Notes under the pieces: generated by a model
The model's database searches: none
Told to the model about the DNA's origin: nothing
What the model saw: the letters and a program-made list of their open reading frames with translations, nothing else
Translations under genes and position numbers: made by a program
Part shown: positions 11,510-22,935 of the stretch, piece after piece
How positions within the stretch are numbered: position 1 is the stretch's first letter
How the letters are laid out: the number at the start of each line of letters is the position of its first letter
From: Trichodelitschia bisporula
Lineage: Eukaryota; Ascomycota; Dothideomycetes; Phaeotrichales; Phaeotrichaceae
Direction of reading: 5' to 3'
NCBI GenBank assembly: GCA_010356995.1
Contig: ML996694.1
Location: 123,224 to 187,223, forward strand
DNA: 64,000 nt

Positions 11510-11982
11510 ATGACGAAGCGCACCAAGAGTCAGTTTCCTGATGCATGCGATGAGTGTTGATAGTTGCTAACTCTCCACAGAGGTCGGTGTCACCGGCAAG
11601 TACGGTACTAGGTACGCAATTGAAATCGCAGCCCGCACGGCGAACCGTTCTGACAGCACAGATATGGTGCCTCCCTCCGCAAGCAGGTCAAGAAGATGGA
11701 AATCACACAGCACGCCAAATACAGTAAGCAGGATGACCCCGCCTCCCTGCTCCGCTAACAACAACAGCGTGCACCTTCTGCGGCAAGAACACCGTGAAGC
11801 GTCACTCCGTCGGCATCTGGTCGTGCAAGGCCTGCAAGAAGACGGTCGCTGGTGGTGCCTGGACAGTCTCGTGAGTCTTCTTCACAGACGATGCGTAAGG
11901 CAGCAACTAACTGGGCAGGACTCCGGCTGCGGCTGCAACTCGCTCAACGATCCGTCGTCTGCGTGAGATCATTGAGACCTAA
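11510..11982 (+). CDS. RPL43: 60S ribosomal protein eL43 (L37Ae/L43)
   Basis: eL43 is a small zinc-binding protein of the large ribosomal subunit. Five exons (11510-11528, 11581-11611, 11662-11723, 11768-11870, 11919-11982) give exactly 92 residues, the conserved length. Order: [37 protein letters not shown], the zinc ribbon with CTFC and CKAC, then [20 protein letters not shown] and RRLREIIET. The first exon is only 19 nt, a usual layout for fungal ribosomal protein genes. The gene diverges from the oxidoreductase and faces a long downstream gap. Confidence 0.97.
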
Positions 11983-13079
11983 GTCGGGCGCATCATGAGG
12001 GTTCATGTTTCCTTGGGCTGGGTTCGGTTTGCGCCTGGGCGTCTGTTTGTCACGGATAGCAATCGACCTTCCAAATGATACCGGCGGCGTTCGGGCGATG
12101 TCAAACTGTGATGCTGTGATTGTGTAGTGTGACTGGACTTTCGCCGTCGGTGATAGTTCTTTGACGCCAAGTAGCCAGTTCCGTTGGATTCCGAACTGCT
12201 TATATACGGCCACCCAGCGTTCGACTACCTGCATTCGACTGCCCATTCGGTCCCAGGGTTAAATAAAGCCGCTGCAGGAGTTTCGGCAAAGGAAGTAGTC
12301 TATATGGCCGACAGAGTCGCTCAAATAAACAGCTATCATGGCAACGTACATATGGATTTTTTTCCTTCAACTCAACAGTCCCCGACAGTTTCGCTGAATC
12401 TCATCATTTGGCCCATTAAGCTCCCTTTCCTTCGTCCATTACTTACAGTACCGCTCCGGCTCAAGTTGCGGGAAGCCCTTTCATGGCTTTCTTTGAGCTT
12501 ACTACGGTACGTGCTCACAACGTGGCCTCTCATCTGAACTACACAAGAATGATGAGGCTCTGGAGTTTGGGTCCTGTGACTGGCATTGCGATCACGTGGT
12601 ATGGCATTGTGAAAGCGTGGGGAAAGGGTCGCCACGTCCGCCAAGCCTTGAGACCGCGTAAGGTCGCCAAGCCCCGCAGCTCTTTAAGTAGTGCGCTCCC
12701 CCCCCACCACTTCCAAACCTCGACCACTTTCACTGAAAGAACCGCTGCCTGAAGAATCAACCACTGTGACCCACCCACTTTCTTTGAACCGTGAACTGAA
12801 CTGCTATTACTGAACTGCTGCCTCCAACGCACTCAGAAACGCTGTTCTGCAATTCACACGCAATCACACTCCAAATCACACTCCAAGTCACACACCAGAC
12901 AGCTGGTCTCAAAGCACTTCCTCAACTCAAACAACGTTCGTGGTCTCGAAACCACTTGCGCACAATCACCTACCTCAAATCACTCTCTCCACTCAAACAC
13001 CGTTTGTGGTCTCGAAACCACTTACGCTACAAACCTACAATCCACTTCACCTACCGTCGGTCGCAACTGTCTCCTCCTG
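11983..13079. other. Intergenic region with a promoter-proximal direct repeat
   Basis: About 1.1 kb lie between eL43 and the RING-PHD gene. The only structure seen is the CA-rich duplicated block at 12900-13025. Short open frames here show no coding features. Confidence 0.6.
12900..13025 (+). repeat. 66-bp direct repeat with palindromic core upstream of the RING-PHD gene
   Basis: Two copies with a 66-bp period each contain the exact 16-mer GTGGTCTCGAAACCAC (12940-12955 and 13006-13021), a near-perfect inverted repeat, flanked by ACTCAAACAACGTTC or ACTCAAACACCGTTT. They lie 60-140 bp before the start codon, so a duplicated regulatory site or a leader hairpin is possible. Confidence 0.75.
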
Positions 13080-14631
13080 ATGGCGGACCAGTGCGCGATC
13101 TGCCTTGAGCCCAATACCTTTCCCGCGTCACCGAACGGTGTCAAGACACTCAAAAGCATCCCCAAAGATGAGCGGGTCGCTTGCCTCAAACCGTGCAAAC
13201 ACCACCTCCATGACGCGTGCGTCCGGCCGTGGCTTGCAACCTGCAGTGCTTGCCCACTCTGCCGTCAGGAGGTTGTTGAAGTGGCTCTCGTTCTCGAAGT
13301 CAATGGTATGCTGCTTTGTTACCTGTCTCTGTCTACATCAGCTGATTATTTTAGGGCCCGCAATCGGCCAATATCCAGTCGTGCCCGTAAAGCAGCGTGC
13401 GGAGGTCGACCCAGACTTAGAGGCGGAGGAAGAGGAAGAGGAACCAGAGCAGTTCCAGGGCCTTCCTTGCGACATTTGCTCCACAGACAGCAGAGATACA
13501 CACCTCATGCTCTGCGATACTCCGGGCTGCCTGAACACCCGGCATTGGGATTGCGCCGGATTTTCATCCCTCCCAGCTGGCGACTGGTACTGCGACGAGT
13601 GCATGGACCAGCAGTGGAACGTTCGGGAGCTGATTTACTTGCGCACCCAAGCCCGTCGCCACCTTCGCGCCCGCTGCCTCGACCCGCCCAACACCTATTG
13701 GACGCACGACTGGCCATCGTCGTGGGTGCCATTCATGGCTCGTCGTGGCATCAACCTCCAACACCTAGTTGGACCACAAATGGAAATCATTGTTCGGGGG
13801 GTGATGGAGAAGTTGGAGGGAAACCAGCGTCCACTCCCGTCACAACAGCGGAGTGACCAGCGCCCGTCTTCTTCCCACCAGCGGATTGGCCAGCGTCCGT
13901 CCTCTTCCCGCCAGCGGAGAGATTCCTCCTCGGATCATGAGATTCGCGAGGGTCGCCCGCGCCCTCAACCACCGACGCCCGATCATACAACTGCCGAGGA
14001 GGAAGAGGCCTGGAAAGCCTTTGATCAGACCCGCCAGCCCAAGCGGGCTGCATCCTCGGACCCTGATGACGAGTCCGAGCGACCGCGTAAGCGGGCTCGA
14101 CCCACCGAGAATGCGCGTCATATTTCGCGTCGCACCTCGGGACATTCGGTAGCTGGGCCCAGCTCCAGCTCAGCAAGCCGTTCAGCTCGCCCTGAGCCTT
14201 CGGCTCACTCTTCTCGCTCGGCTCCGGTCTCTAGCCGCATTCCCGCTCAAGCTTGTCCCCCACCTCAAATTGCTTCTTCTCTGCAGGGTCCTCGCGCAGC
14301 TGCATCACCGGAGGTGCGGGCTGTGTCGATTCCGCCAGCCCCGGCTTTTGCCGCCAATATCCCTTGGTCGCTCAAGGAGGAGCTTCGGAAGCTTACCAAG
14401 ACGGCTCTGACTCCATTCTGGCGCGGAGGAAAGATCCACTCCAAGGAGTACGAGGACATTAACCGACTGGTTTCGCGTCGCCTGTACTCCAAGGTGATGC
14501 GGGACTGGAATGATCTCCACACCGATAGGCAACAGACCATGCACGATCTCGCAATCTATGCCAACGTTCAGGTCAAGATTGCTGTCGACGACTGCGGGAA
14601 GGCTCGTAAGGAGCGGTCTCGCCCACCTTAG
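13080..14631 (+). CDS. RING-H2 + PHD finger protein, Asr1/PHRF1-like ubiquitin ligase
   Basis: The relatives, yeast Asr1 and animal PHRF1, are ubiquitin ligases that bind the RNA polymerase II C-terminal domain. Two exons (13080-13305, 13355-14631; 49-nt intron) give 500 residues. Residues 4-65 form a RING-H2: CAICLEP, then CKHHLHDACVRPWL and CPLC. After an acidic linker a PHD finger follows (CDIC, CDTPGC, HWDCAG, WYCDEC). Residues 200-390 are disordered, with repeated SDQRPSSSHQRIGQRPSSS-type motifs and a KRAASSDPDDESERPRKRA basic patch. The C-terminus has LKEELRKLTKTALTPFW...HSKEYEDINRLVSRRLYSKV, which resembles the conserved C-terminal helical region of PHRF1. The RING-PHD order is decisive; Pol II binding is inferred from the family. 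Confidence 0.8.
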
Positions 14632-16296
14632 CCAACCAACTGCCTCTGAGCTCAGGCTCTCTTTCTTTTATACTGGTTCTCCTGAGCGTTGGATTATAAC
14701 GGAATTTGTATGATGGAATGAGATGGATGATTTGTATACGAAATGATGGGCTCGGGTTTTAATGAGGTCTGGTCTGTACCATATGATGGATGATGGGGAG
14801 TTACTGGTTTTTGCGATACCCATGGGAGGAACAACATTTGGACGGGATACCAACATGATGGCGTTTGTATGATATTTTACATGGGAACAAGTCGATCGGA
14901 CTTTGAGAACTTCAAGTGGCAGCTATGCATCTGCTTTCAACTATCCAATGCTACTCGTGTAAAGTGACACTGACGTATCCCGCCGCCCATCGACATGCAG
15001 GCCGGTCAGGCTGCATCTCGTAGTCAGACATCTCAGCCTTGCGCAGCGCCCACGCCCAGTTGTGACACGTTCCGTTCCTCAGCATTACCCGTACCGGTAG
15101 CACAACACAGCAGGAAAACAACCTATCAAGCCCTCACAATCGCACAACAACATCAATCACCTCTTAAAATCCCACATTCAACTCCTTCGCACGCAACTTT
15201 ACCAACCATACTCCACCTACACCTCACACCCCGCATCCCCTGCCAAGACCGACATCGGCCCCCTCCCCGGACGATCGGAACAAACCGGCCCACGCAACCC
15301 AAGCCTCCCCCGCCATGTGCCTCAGAAAAACGAGGGAGCCACGTCGGTGGCGCTCCCTCGTGCGGATCGCCGTCCGACATCACATGTCCCCCGCACTTCC
15401 CGCACCCCGCGTCTTCATGAAGGCGGCTGCGGAGGAGGGGATGGGGTCGGAGATGCGGAGGTACTTGCGGAGGGAAGCTCGATTCTATCTTACCAGACAT
15501 TGCCTAGGTCCCGTATGGCGGGGAAGGGGAAGATGGTGGAGGAGCAGACGCGCCGGACGCGCGGGTGGGCTTGGGGAACGGGGAGGAGAGGGCTTCCGCT
15601 CGTCCTTGGGCGGCAGGACGGGGACGATTTATGCGACGCCGCGAGGGCGGACGCGTGACTGGAAAAGGAGCGGCTGTGTTAGGCTTTCTGGGATGACGGG
15701 AGCCGCCGCACGATCTACGGTACCACCCTCAGCATATCTAGGAATCTACAGTATCGCGGGACAGATCGGCTCCAACAACGATGATATGTCGTGTGCCTCA
15801 CTACGCTTTGAGGGCCCGGCATCGGGAACAAATAATCACTACGAGAATAGAAGGCTCGCTCAAAAATTACGAGTAGTTACCTTGGTCCGACCAGCCCGGG
15901 ACCCTTACGCAATTCGGCCGAGGCTCATTTGAAGCGTCGAACGAAGCCCTGTGCGTTTCGGTCGTCGGCCGGCGCGCGGAAACGGAGGGCCAGTCCGTCA
16001 TACGCGGTTAACCGCTACTTAGCTCAGCCGAAGGAGTGCGTGCTCGCGACCGAAGAAATATCCTCGTTCTCCCGTGCTTCTTTTTGAGAAGTGAAGTTCA
16101 ATTGCATTCTCTCCTTCTCCTCTCCCCTTTCCTTGCCTCGCCTAGGACGGGAATCACGCCGTCCACGTCCCCACCCTACAGTAACTGCTAGAGAGCTTCA
16201 TCCTCTCTGACCCGCAGTCTACCGTATCCTCCCTCTGCAGAGCTCCAATTCCCCCCTCCCACCTTACCTCTCCGCTCACCACAAACAACCTCCGCC
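14632..16296. other. Intergenic region without a recognisable gene
   Basis: Open frames in 15000-15930 are GC-rich and overlap on both strands without motifs or clean introns. The last 250 bp are pyrimidine-rich, as expected for the leader of the downstream carrier gene. Confidence 0.5.
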
Positions 16297-17502
16297 ATGT
16301 CCGCAAAATCCACCTCAGGCCCAGGCGGCAGCAAGCAGCCCGCCAGCGCCGCCACAAACCTAATCGGTCCGCCCTCCCACCTTACAAGCTCAAAAAATGC
16401 AAAAAGCTAACACCCAGCAGCCGGCGGCGGAGCAGGCATGATGGAAGCCCTCGTATGCCATCCGCTCGGTGAGTAGCCTTAAGCCGAGGCAAGCCGCGCC
16501 CCGAACTAACCAACGAGCAGACACCATCAAAGTGCGCATGCAGCTCTCGCGCCGCGCGCGCGCCCCCGGCGTACGTATCCCTCGCGGAAAATACCCCCGC
16601 ACCAGCCACAATGGCGTCGCACGCAAGGCTGACACCCCCCCAGGTCAAAAAACTCGGCTTCATCGGCACCGGCTCGCAAATCATCAAACGCGAGACCCCC
16701 CTCGGGCTGTACAAAGGCCTCGGCGCCGTCCTCACCGGCATAGTCCCCAAAATGGCCATCCGCTTCACGTCCTACGAGTGGTACAAGCAGGCGCTGGCCC
16801 GGGGTGACGGGACCGTTTCCGGACAGGCTACGTTTTTAGCTGGATTGGCGGCGGGCGTGACGGAGGCCGTGGCGGTGGTGACGCCGATGGAGGTGGTGAA
16901 GATTAGATTGCAGGCGCAGCATCATAGTATGGCGGATCCGCTGGATGTGCCGAAGTATCGGAATGCGGCGCATGCGCTGTATACGGTTGTGAGGGAGGAG
17001 GGGGCGGGAGCGTTGTATCGCGGGGTTAGTTTGACGGCGTTGAGGCAGGGGACGAATCAGGCTGGTGCGTTGACCCCCCTGGGAGGCTGAGAAGTCGGGG
17101 GAAAGGAACTGACAAAACGCAGCCAACTTCACGGCCTACTCCGAACTCCGCGCCTGGCTGCAGCGCTACCAAGGCACGACCGACCTCCCCAGCTACCAAA
17201 CCAGCTGCATCGGGCTGATCAGCGGCGCCATGGGGCCGTTCTGCAATGCCCCCATCGATACCATCAAGACGCGGTTGCAGAAAACGCCGGCTGCGCCGGG
17301 GAGCAGCGCTGTGAGCCGCATTGTGGCGATTACGAGCGATATGTGGAAGGCGGAGGGGTATCGGAGTTTTTATAAGGGAATTACGCCGAGGGTTATGAGG
17401 GTGGCGCCGGGGCAGGCGGTTACGTTTACGGTGTATGAGTATTTGAAGGGGGTGCTTGAGAGGAAGAGGGAGGTGCTGCCGGGGGGGCAGTATGAGGAGT
17501 AA
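16297..17502 (+). CDS. SFC1: Mitochondrial succinate/fumarate carrier (Sfc1/Acr1, AcuL)
   Basis: Sfc1 exchanges cytosolic succinate for mitochondrial fumarate across the inner membrane, linking the glyoxylate cycle to the TCA cycle during growth on C2 compounds. Five exons (16297-16366, 16421-16468, 16521-16570, 16644-17064, 17123-17502) give 322 residues, the same length as yeast Sfc1. All three carrier repeats are present: CHPLDTIKVRMQ, TPMEVVKIRLQAQ and NAPIDTIKTRLQK. Subtype-defining stretches match, including LYKGLGAVLTGIVPKMAIRF, ALYRGVSLTALRQGTNQ, SCIGLISGAMGPFCNAP and YKGITPRVMRVAPGQAVTFT. No presequence is needed in this family. Regulation by acetate-responsive factors is known for relatives, but I saw no site I would assign. 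Confidence 0.95.
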
Positions 17503-18695
17503 GGTTCGATGGTTTTGGGCGTGGTGTGTGCTAAATGGGGTGTAGGGAGGCGAAGACGTAGGCGATTCGAGCGGGAGGGCGATTGGGTATGGGGATGGGG
17601 ATAGAAGCTGGATGCATGTGCGGCCTCGGGGCGCGCGGGAGTGCAGCGGCGAGCGAGCGGGCTTTTCTGGACATTGAAAGGGAGGGGGAGTGTGGTCGAC
17701 GGGGCGGGGCGCGGCTGCGCATTGTTTCCATTACTTCGTGTGCACATATTGTCGGCGTTGAGTTCTGTCTCTGGTAAAAAGAGTTGTGTTTGGTTCTTGG
17801 AGCATCATCATGCAATCGCAAGCTTGACAGTGTTTCTTGTTGCCTTGACTTCTGGCATGGAGACTCCTGTGATATGAAGGTGTGATGGATGATCTGGCAG
17901 CTGCAACACATCCCCACGCTCCCACCGACAGCGCACCTCCCTTGCCACACCTATTTCTCCTTCTCGCCTGTCTCCATGACGGTTGCAGTAAGAGGTAACC
18001 GCGACGGTGGATCGAGGCAGTAACATGTCCAGGCTCCTTCACGACTGCCAAAAGATACGTCCCATCGCTCCTCTTCGACTCCCACTTCCCCAGCCAGAAG
18101 CCCTCCTTCCCATCTGCCTCATTACCGCCTGCAGTAAGCAACCGCGACAGTCAATCCAGGCAGCACCCCGTCTCAGATTCCTCCACGACTGCCCAAAAGC
18201 CGTCTCAACGCTCCTCCTCCAAAACACAAGGCCCTTGCGGGTCTTTGACAAAGGGGCTGAGCGCTGCAGTATATAACCACAGCGGCTCGCCTCTCCGTAT
18301 CGTTTTCTTTTCTTCAGACAAGCAGTTCCAGGGGCGCTTTCCCCCACTATACATTCTGTATGTGGCCGCTCTTCCAGGGCAATTTTTGGAAACACCCATT
18401 TTGTGGTGGGGCTTGTCCTCCATGTCCACGACTTCTTTTCATCGTTGTGTTCGCATTGCGGGCTCACGAAGAAGAGTGCTTTGCTGTGAGCTTTGAGCGG
18501 ATGACTGACGGCGGCGACGATGCGACGATAGAACTTGTCGGTGCGTTCGTTGGCTGTGCTGATACTCGTCCCTCCCGATCGTGAGATTGACTGCTTGGAT
18601 GAAAAGATCGACGGTAGACATGCTCAAGCACCGTTCCTACCACATGTCAGTCTCCCACACCAACCGACTACCGCCGTAACCCACCACCATAACCT
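17503..18695. other. Convergent intergenic region with a degenerate duplication
   Basis: About 1.2 kb lie between the converging carrier and DHFR genes. The only structure noted is the 146-bp-period duplication at 17985-18228. No gene found. Confidence 0.55.
17985..18228 (+). repeat. Degenerate two-copy repeat, period about 146 bp
   Basis: Both copies run in the order GCAGTAAG, AACCGCGACRG, AGGCAG, TCCACGACTGCC(C)AAAAG and CGCTCCTC. Spacers between the matching blocks differ, so this is an old tandem duplication. Confidence 0.6.
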
Positions 18696-19313
18696 CTACT
18701 CCACCCTCTCAAACATACAACACTCAAACTCCACATCCCCCTCCCTAACCCGTCCCCCAACCTCCTCCCCTACAAACGCACTCATCTCCTCCCTACTCCG
18801 TCTCCGCCACCCCCCCTCCCTCTCCAAATCAACCGGAAAAAACACATCACACCCCCACTCTCCATAAACCTTTGTCAACAGCACCCTCTCCGTCGCCCCC
18901 ATCCCCAGTGCCGAGCGATAAACCTCCGCCCCCCCAATCACAAACACCGTCCCCACGCCCTGCCTCCCCGCAAGCACGCGTAACGCCCCCTCCAAGCTCT
19001 GCACCCAAATCGTATCCGAGGTTTCTACCGGCGGGGTCTGCCGGCTCAGCACGACGTTGATCCTGTCTTTGAGCGGCCGGAAGCGTGGAGGCAGGCTGGC
19101 CCATGTTTTGCGCCCCATGATGACGGCATTTTGCACGGGGGGCGGGTAGACGAGCGGAGCGTCTGTGGCGGGGACGGCGGGCGTACGTGTCGTGACGCGC
19201 GCGAAGTAGGCCATTTCTTGCTTTAGGCGCCAGGGGAGGACGCCTTTTGAGCCTATGCCGAGGGAGGGGTAGGCGGCGGCGACGATGAGGGTTAGGGAGG
19301 GGGGGCGGGGCAT
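18696..19313 (-). CDS. DFR1: Dihydrofolate reductase
   Basis: DHFR reduces dihydrofolate to tetrahydrofolate with NADPH, supplying one-carbon units for thymidylate and purines. The uninterrupted frame encodes 205 residues, close to the family norm. Visible signatures are SLTLIVAAAYPSLGIGSKG, the substrate-loop LPWRLKQEMAYFARVT, NAVIMGRKTWASLPPRFRPL, RINVVLSRQ, the NADPH-binding VFVIGGAEVY and the C-terminal FECCMFERVE. The region upstream of the ATG is extremely G-rich on the plus strand (19320-19460). The gene converges on the carrier and lies downstream of Med22 on the same strand. Confidence 0.95.
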   Translation of the reverse strand: MPRPPSLTLIVAAAYPSLGIGSKGVLPWRLKQEMAYFARVTTRTPAVPATDAPLVYPPPVQNAVIMGRKTWASLPPRFRPLKDRINVVLSRQTPPVETSDTIWVQSLEGALRVLAGRQGVGTVFVIGGAEVYRSALGMGATERVLLTKVYGEWGCDVFFPVDLEREGGWRRRSREEMSAFVGEEVGGRVREGDVEFECCMFERVE

Positions 19314-19726
19314 GACTTCTGGGGAGGGGGTGGGTGAGGGGGGGGTGGGGGGGAGGGGGGTTGGAGGGGTGGGGGGGCTGACATTTGAGGGAATGGGGTT
19401 GAGGAGTTTGGAGAGGTTGAGGTGGGAGAGAATGGGAGGAGGTGGTGGTGGTGGTGGTGGGGTTGTTGTAGGTTGGGCGCTGGGTGGGATCGGCGGTTGG
19501 GCTTTTGGGTTGGGTTGTTAGCGCCAAGGCTTGGGGGCCGATCACCGGGAGTGACGCAAGAGGTCTGCATCTTGGAAATGATATTTCGATTTTCAAGTTC
19601 CGGTGCCTAGACTCGGTACCGTTGAAGCATGTCAGATCTGACGCCATTAACTCCGAGCCGAGATCCCCCTACTTCAGTTCATCGTTATCCTAACGCCAAT
19701 CCATATGAAGCAAAGAAGCGCAGCGT
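19314..19726. other. G-rich promoter region of DHFR
   Basis: The plus strand has many runs of four to eight G (19320-19460) and a (GGT)n stretch at 19439-19460. Potential quadruplexes therefore lie directly upstream of the DHFR start. No gene. Confidence 0.6.
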
Positions 19727-20283
19727 TCACTGGCCCTCATCCCGAATATGCACCTCCTTACGCGCATGCAACGCCTGCAACAACTCCGCCAGCCGCGTCA
19801 CTTCCTCCCGCTGCAGATCCTTCGTCCTAGTATCTGCGTCGCTAAAGAGCCATAACTCTTGCATTTGGCGGATCATTTGCAATGTGTCTTCGCAGATGCG
19901 GATCTATGCCCGGTTAGCAAAATCCTCCCGTTTGAGTCCGCCTCAGACGTCGGTGGTAGTAGAGTGTGTACCAAGTCTTGAGCATTTGTCTCCATCCGCT
20001 GCTTGATGATAGCGGCTTGGATTTTGGCGTCTTCGTGCCCGGTTTCTTCTTGGTCGTCCTGTGCCGGTTAGTGCAGTTCGGCGTTAGGGATAGAACGCGG
20101 TAGACAAACGATGGCAGCGCCTTGGATGTCCAGGAATGAGCGGTAGAGCGTCCGCACGTTGTTCTCGATACGGGCTGTTCTCTTAGTCCGCGCTGCTCTT
20201 CGACACGCTTAGCATATCATACCTCGAAAGCCGGCGCCGGTCAACTGCTGCGACATATTGGTGGTTGCAACATTAGGAGCCAT
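19727..20283 (-). CDS. MED22: Mediator complex subunit 22 (Med22/Srb6)
   Basis: Med22 is a small head-module subunit of Mediator, which links transcription factors to RNA polymerase II. Four exons (20283-20223, 20174-20110, 20058-19972, 19903-19727) with phase-consistent 48-68 nt introns give 129 residues. The protein is almost entirely helical: ARIENNVRTLYRSFLDIQ, then KIQAAIIKQRMETNAQDLIR and ICEDTLQMIRQMQELWLFSD. The last follows the Med22 pattern of a helix ending in MxELWLF, and length fits. A charged helix closes the protein. The assignment rests on this pattern and could be confused with another small helical Mediator subunit, but I consider Med22 clearly the best fit. Confidence 0.75.
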
Positions 20284-22775
20284 CTTTGCTATGTTCGGTG
20301 GAGCAAAGAGGGAGGGGCGGTAGGAGTTTGGAGCACTTATTATGGCTGTATATGTCCGGGGGTGTGCTGGTGAAGGTGAGGGCCCCAAACGCCTTGGCAA
20401 CGGTTGTTTGGGCTTCCGATCCTGGTATCCCGTGGCTTGGCGATGTGTGGATGGCGGTGTTTCAGCCGCGCGGCACGAACGGGTAGGGCTGAGGTGTATT
20501 GGTCGGAGTGGGATGGATATGTGTGAGATTGCTGGAATGTGGTGGTTCGGACGGGATGGGGTGGTATGGAACGGGGAATGTGTGCCGGGGGAGCTGTACG
20601 GTATATGCGGAACCGAGGATGGGGTTTTGATAAGGGGGCGGGCACGACGGGGTAATTCAGGCCATTTAGCGCAGTCGCAGGATCTCACGGCTCGGTATTT
20701 ATTGAGAGCAGATGATAAGTGATCTGGGACCTGAAGTTACTTCTTGAGTCTCGATGTGTGTTGCTCCCTCTCTCTGAGCATGCAGAGCACATCCGCGGCA
20801 CTCCGGTGGGGATCAGAATGCCCTTTCATCGAACTGAGTAAAGATCTCAATGAACTAAGGTTCAGTTGAACAGAAGCCTCTCATTAGCCCTTGTATTATG
20901 CAGTCAAATCCAAGCTCGAACTCCCTTCGACCATATCCATCCCTCCCTCTCCTCCATCCCTGTCCCCGTCCGGTCATCCCCCGTCCCGCCCTGGCATCCC
21001 AACCCCACAAGTCCTGCATTAGCATCCACATGCAGCAGCCTGGCCATGCACATGCGGGAATCGAGATCGGTCGCGGCGAAGCAAGCCTGATATGTAACCC
21101 GACGCCGGGATCAACTGCAGGGACGTCCGCGGCTTAAGCTTTGTGGTCGTCATCCCCGCAAGGGCCGCCGGAACGGGATCCACTTGTCCAGGATGGGTCG
21201 GCTCGTGGCGCTGTGGCGGGGAGGGGAGCTTTGACAGGGCGTTGTGATGGAGAGATGATGTACCATCATCCATTACGGATGTGGAAAAATTAAATGCATA
21301 CATTTAATCCATAGGTAGATCATCGTTCGGATTGTGCTGGTACGAGGAGGGCTAGGTTTGTATCCGTTCGTGCGGTTTTGATACTGGAAGACTATCCAGC
21401 CCACGCACGCTCCAATCAATGACATATTCCGTCGTCATGCTATCAAGTTTGGAAGTAAGTATAAATGGACTGTCGTTCTAGCGGCTGATATTTAGGCTTT
21501 GGATCCCTGCTAACCTCTAAAAGAAGGTTATCATGCAGACCTAGGCTAAAACTACTTTTGAGAAAAGGACGGCTGCTCGACGACATGAGCAGGGTTGTCA
21601 CGGCGTCTGCTCCAGCGCAGACTGTCTTATCTCTCCCGAAGAACCGAAGAACCGAAGCACCCCCGAAGCACGTCTTCAAGTCTTGAAGAGACAGAAGGGA
21701 CCCGTTTATTCGAACCTCCTCAAAGCGGAAAGAGTTATATTAAAGCTAAGTATGGGGCGACAGTTCTAGGTCTTTACACCTACGGCCTGTTGGGTCATGG
21801 AGAAGTCGATGAGCATGAAGCTTCCGGGGGTCTGTGTGATATCATTCTTACACCACCACCCCGAGCAATGTCCTTGGTACGGACGGTGATGCCAGGGCGG
21901 GAAGCTCTCAGTACCATACTGTCCGATTGCTCAACAAGGCGCGATAGATACCTCCGTATATGCCCTGCATGGCACGGACGCGGGATAGCGGGAGAAGCCG
22001 AGGCGTCCCTTTGGTTGAGGATGGAGATAAAAGGGTTTCAAGGGTGCAGAGAAGGTCGAGAATCTTTGGCCCTCTGCGTCATGCATCACGATTACTGCAT
22101 CCAACCCCAAAAGACCCTAGTCTAAAAATAGGAGGTACTGTATCGGCACGAGTACAAGTGGACATTTTTGTGTTTCACCTCATGATCGGAGGGAATTATG
22201 CGTAGAGAAATGAAGCACGTGATATTACGTCTCCGCAGTTGGGATAAGCTTCAGTTAGGCCAGGGTGGGCTGCTGAAGGGTGAAGAGGGGAAGGGGTGGA
22301 GGGAGGGCGAAAAGGGCAGGTTGAGGGGCAGCAAAGGTGAGGCGAGAAAGAGTTTGCATGTGGGCCATCACCATTTTTGTCCCCCGCTTCCCCTTCTCCT
22401 TTTGACGTCAACCCCTCAAGACATCCAACCGAACATCATTCTTGTCATCTATCATCAGCCAGCCAGCAGGCAGAGAAGCAGTAGAAGAAGAAGAAGAGGA
22501 AGAAGAATAGGCAGAAGACGCGGAAGAACAGACCAACAGAAGCTGGCACTAACTCGCCCAACACGCCCCAAGCGCCGCCAGCGCCGCCGCCCAGCGGAAG
22601 AAAAACGCACGCGCCCCCCTTCAAAGTTGTGTGTAATCGCTTGGGAGAAAAGAAGTGCTCCGTGCCCCCCCCCCGACCCTGCTTCCTGCTGAGCATCTGT
22701 CGAACACCCACCCGCCGCCCGCATCGCATCGTTTGACGCGCCCACCCGCCAACACCCAAGCCCGCCTCTAGTCAC
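20284..22775. other. Intergenic region, no gene recognised
   Basis: About 2.5 kb before the gap hold scattered short frames on both strands without introns, motifs or consistent coding character. Near 21640-21670 there is a short CCGAAGAAC/CCGAAGCAC direct repeat. The final 300 bp are purine-rich (AGAAGAAGAAGAGG, 22480-22510). Confidence 0.5.
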
Positions 22776-22935
22776 NNNNNNNNNNNNNNNNNNNNNNNNN
22801 NNNNNNNNNNNNNNNNNNNNNNNNNNNNNNNNNNNNNNNNNNNNNNNNNNNNNNNNNNNNNNNNNNNNNNNNNNNNNNNNNNNNNNNNNNNNNNNNNNNN
22901 NNNNNNNNNNNNNNNNNNNNNNNNNNNNNNNNNNN
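22776..22935. other. Assembly gap (160 N)
   Basis: One run of 160 undetermined bases. It lies in the upstream region of the PP4 regulatory subunit gene, so promoter or leader sequence may be missing. Confidence 1.

Noticed and set aside
15000-15932. Several overlapping GC-rich frames on both strands
   Set aside because: They overlap each other, lack motifs and clean introns, and are expected by chance in GC-rich DNA.
19285-19647. Gly/Trp-rich and Pro-rich frames beside DHFR
   Set aside because: They are translations of the G-tract and the antisense of DHFR.
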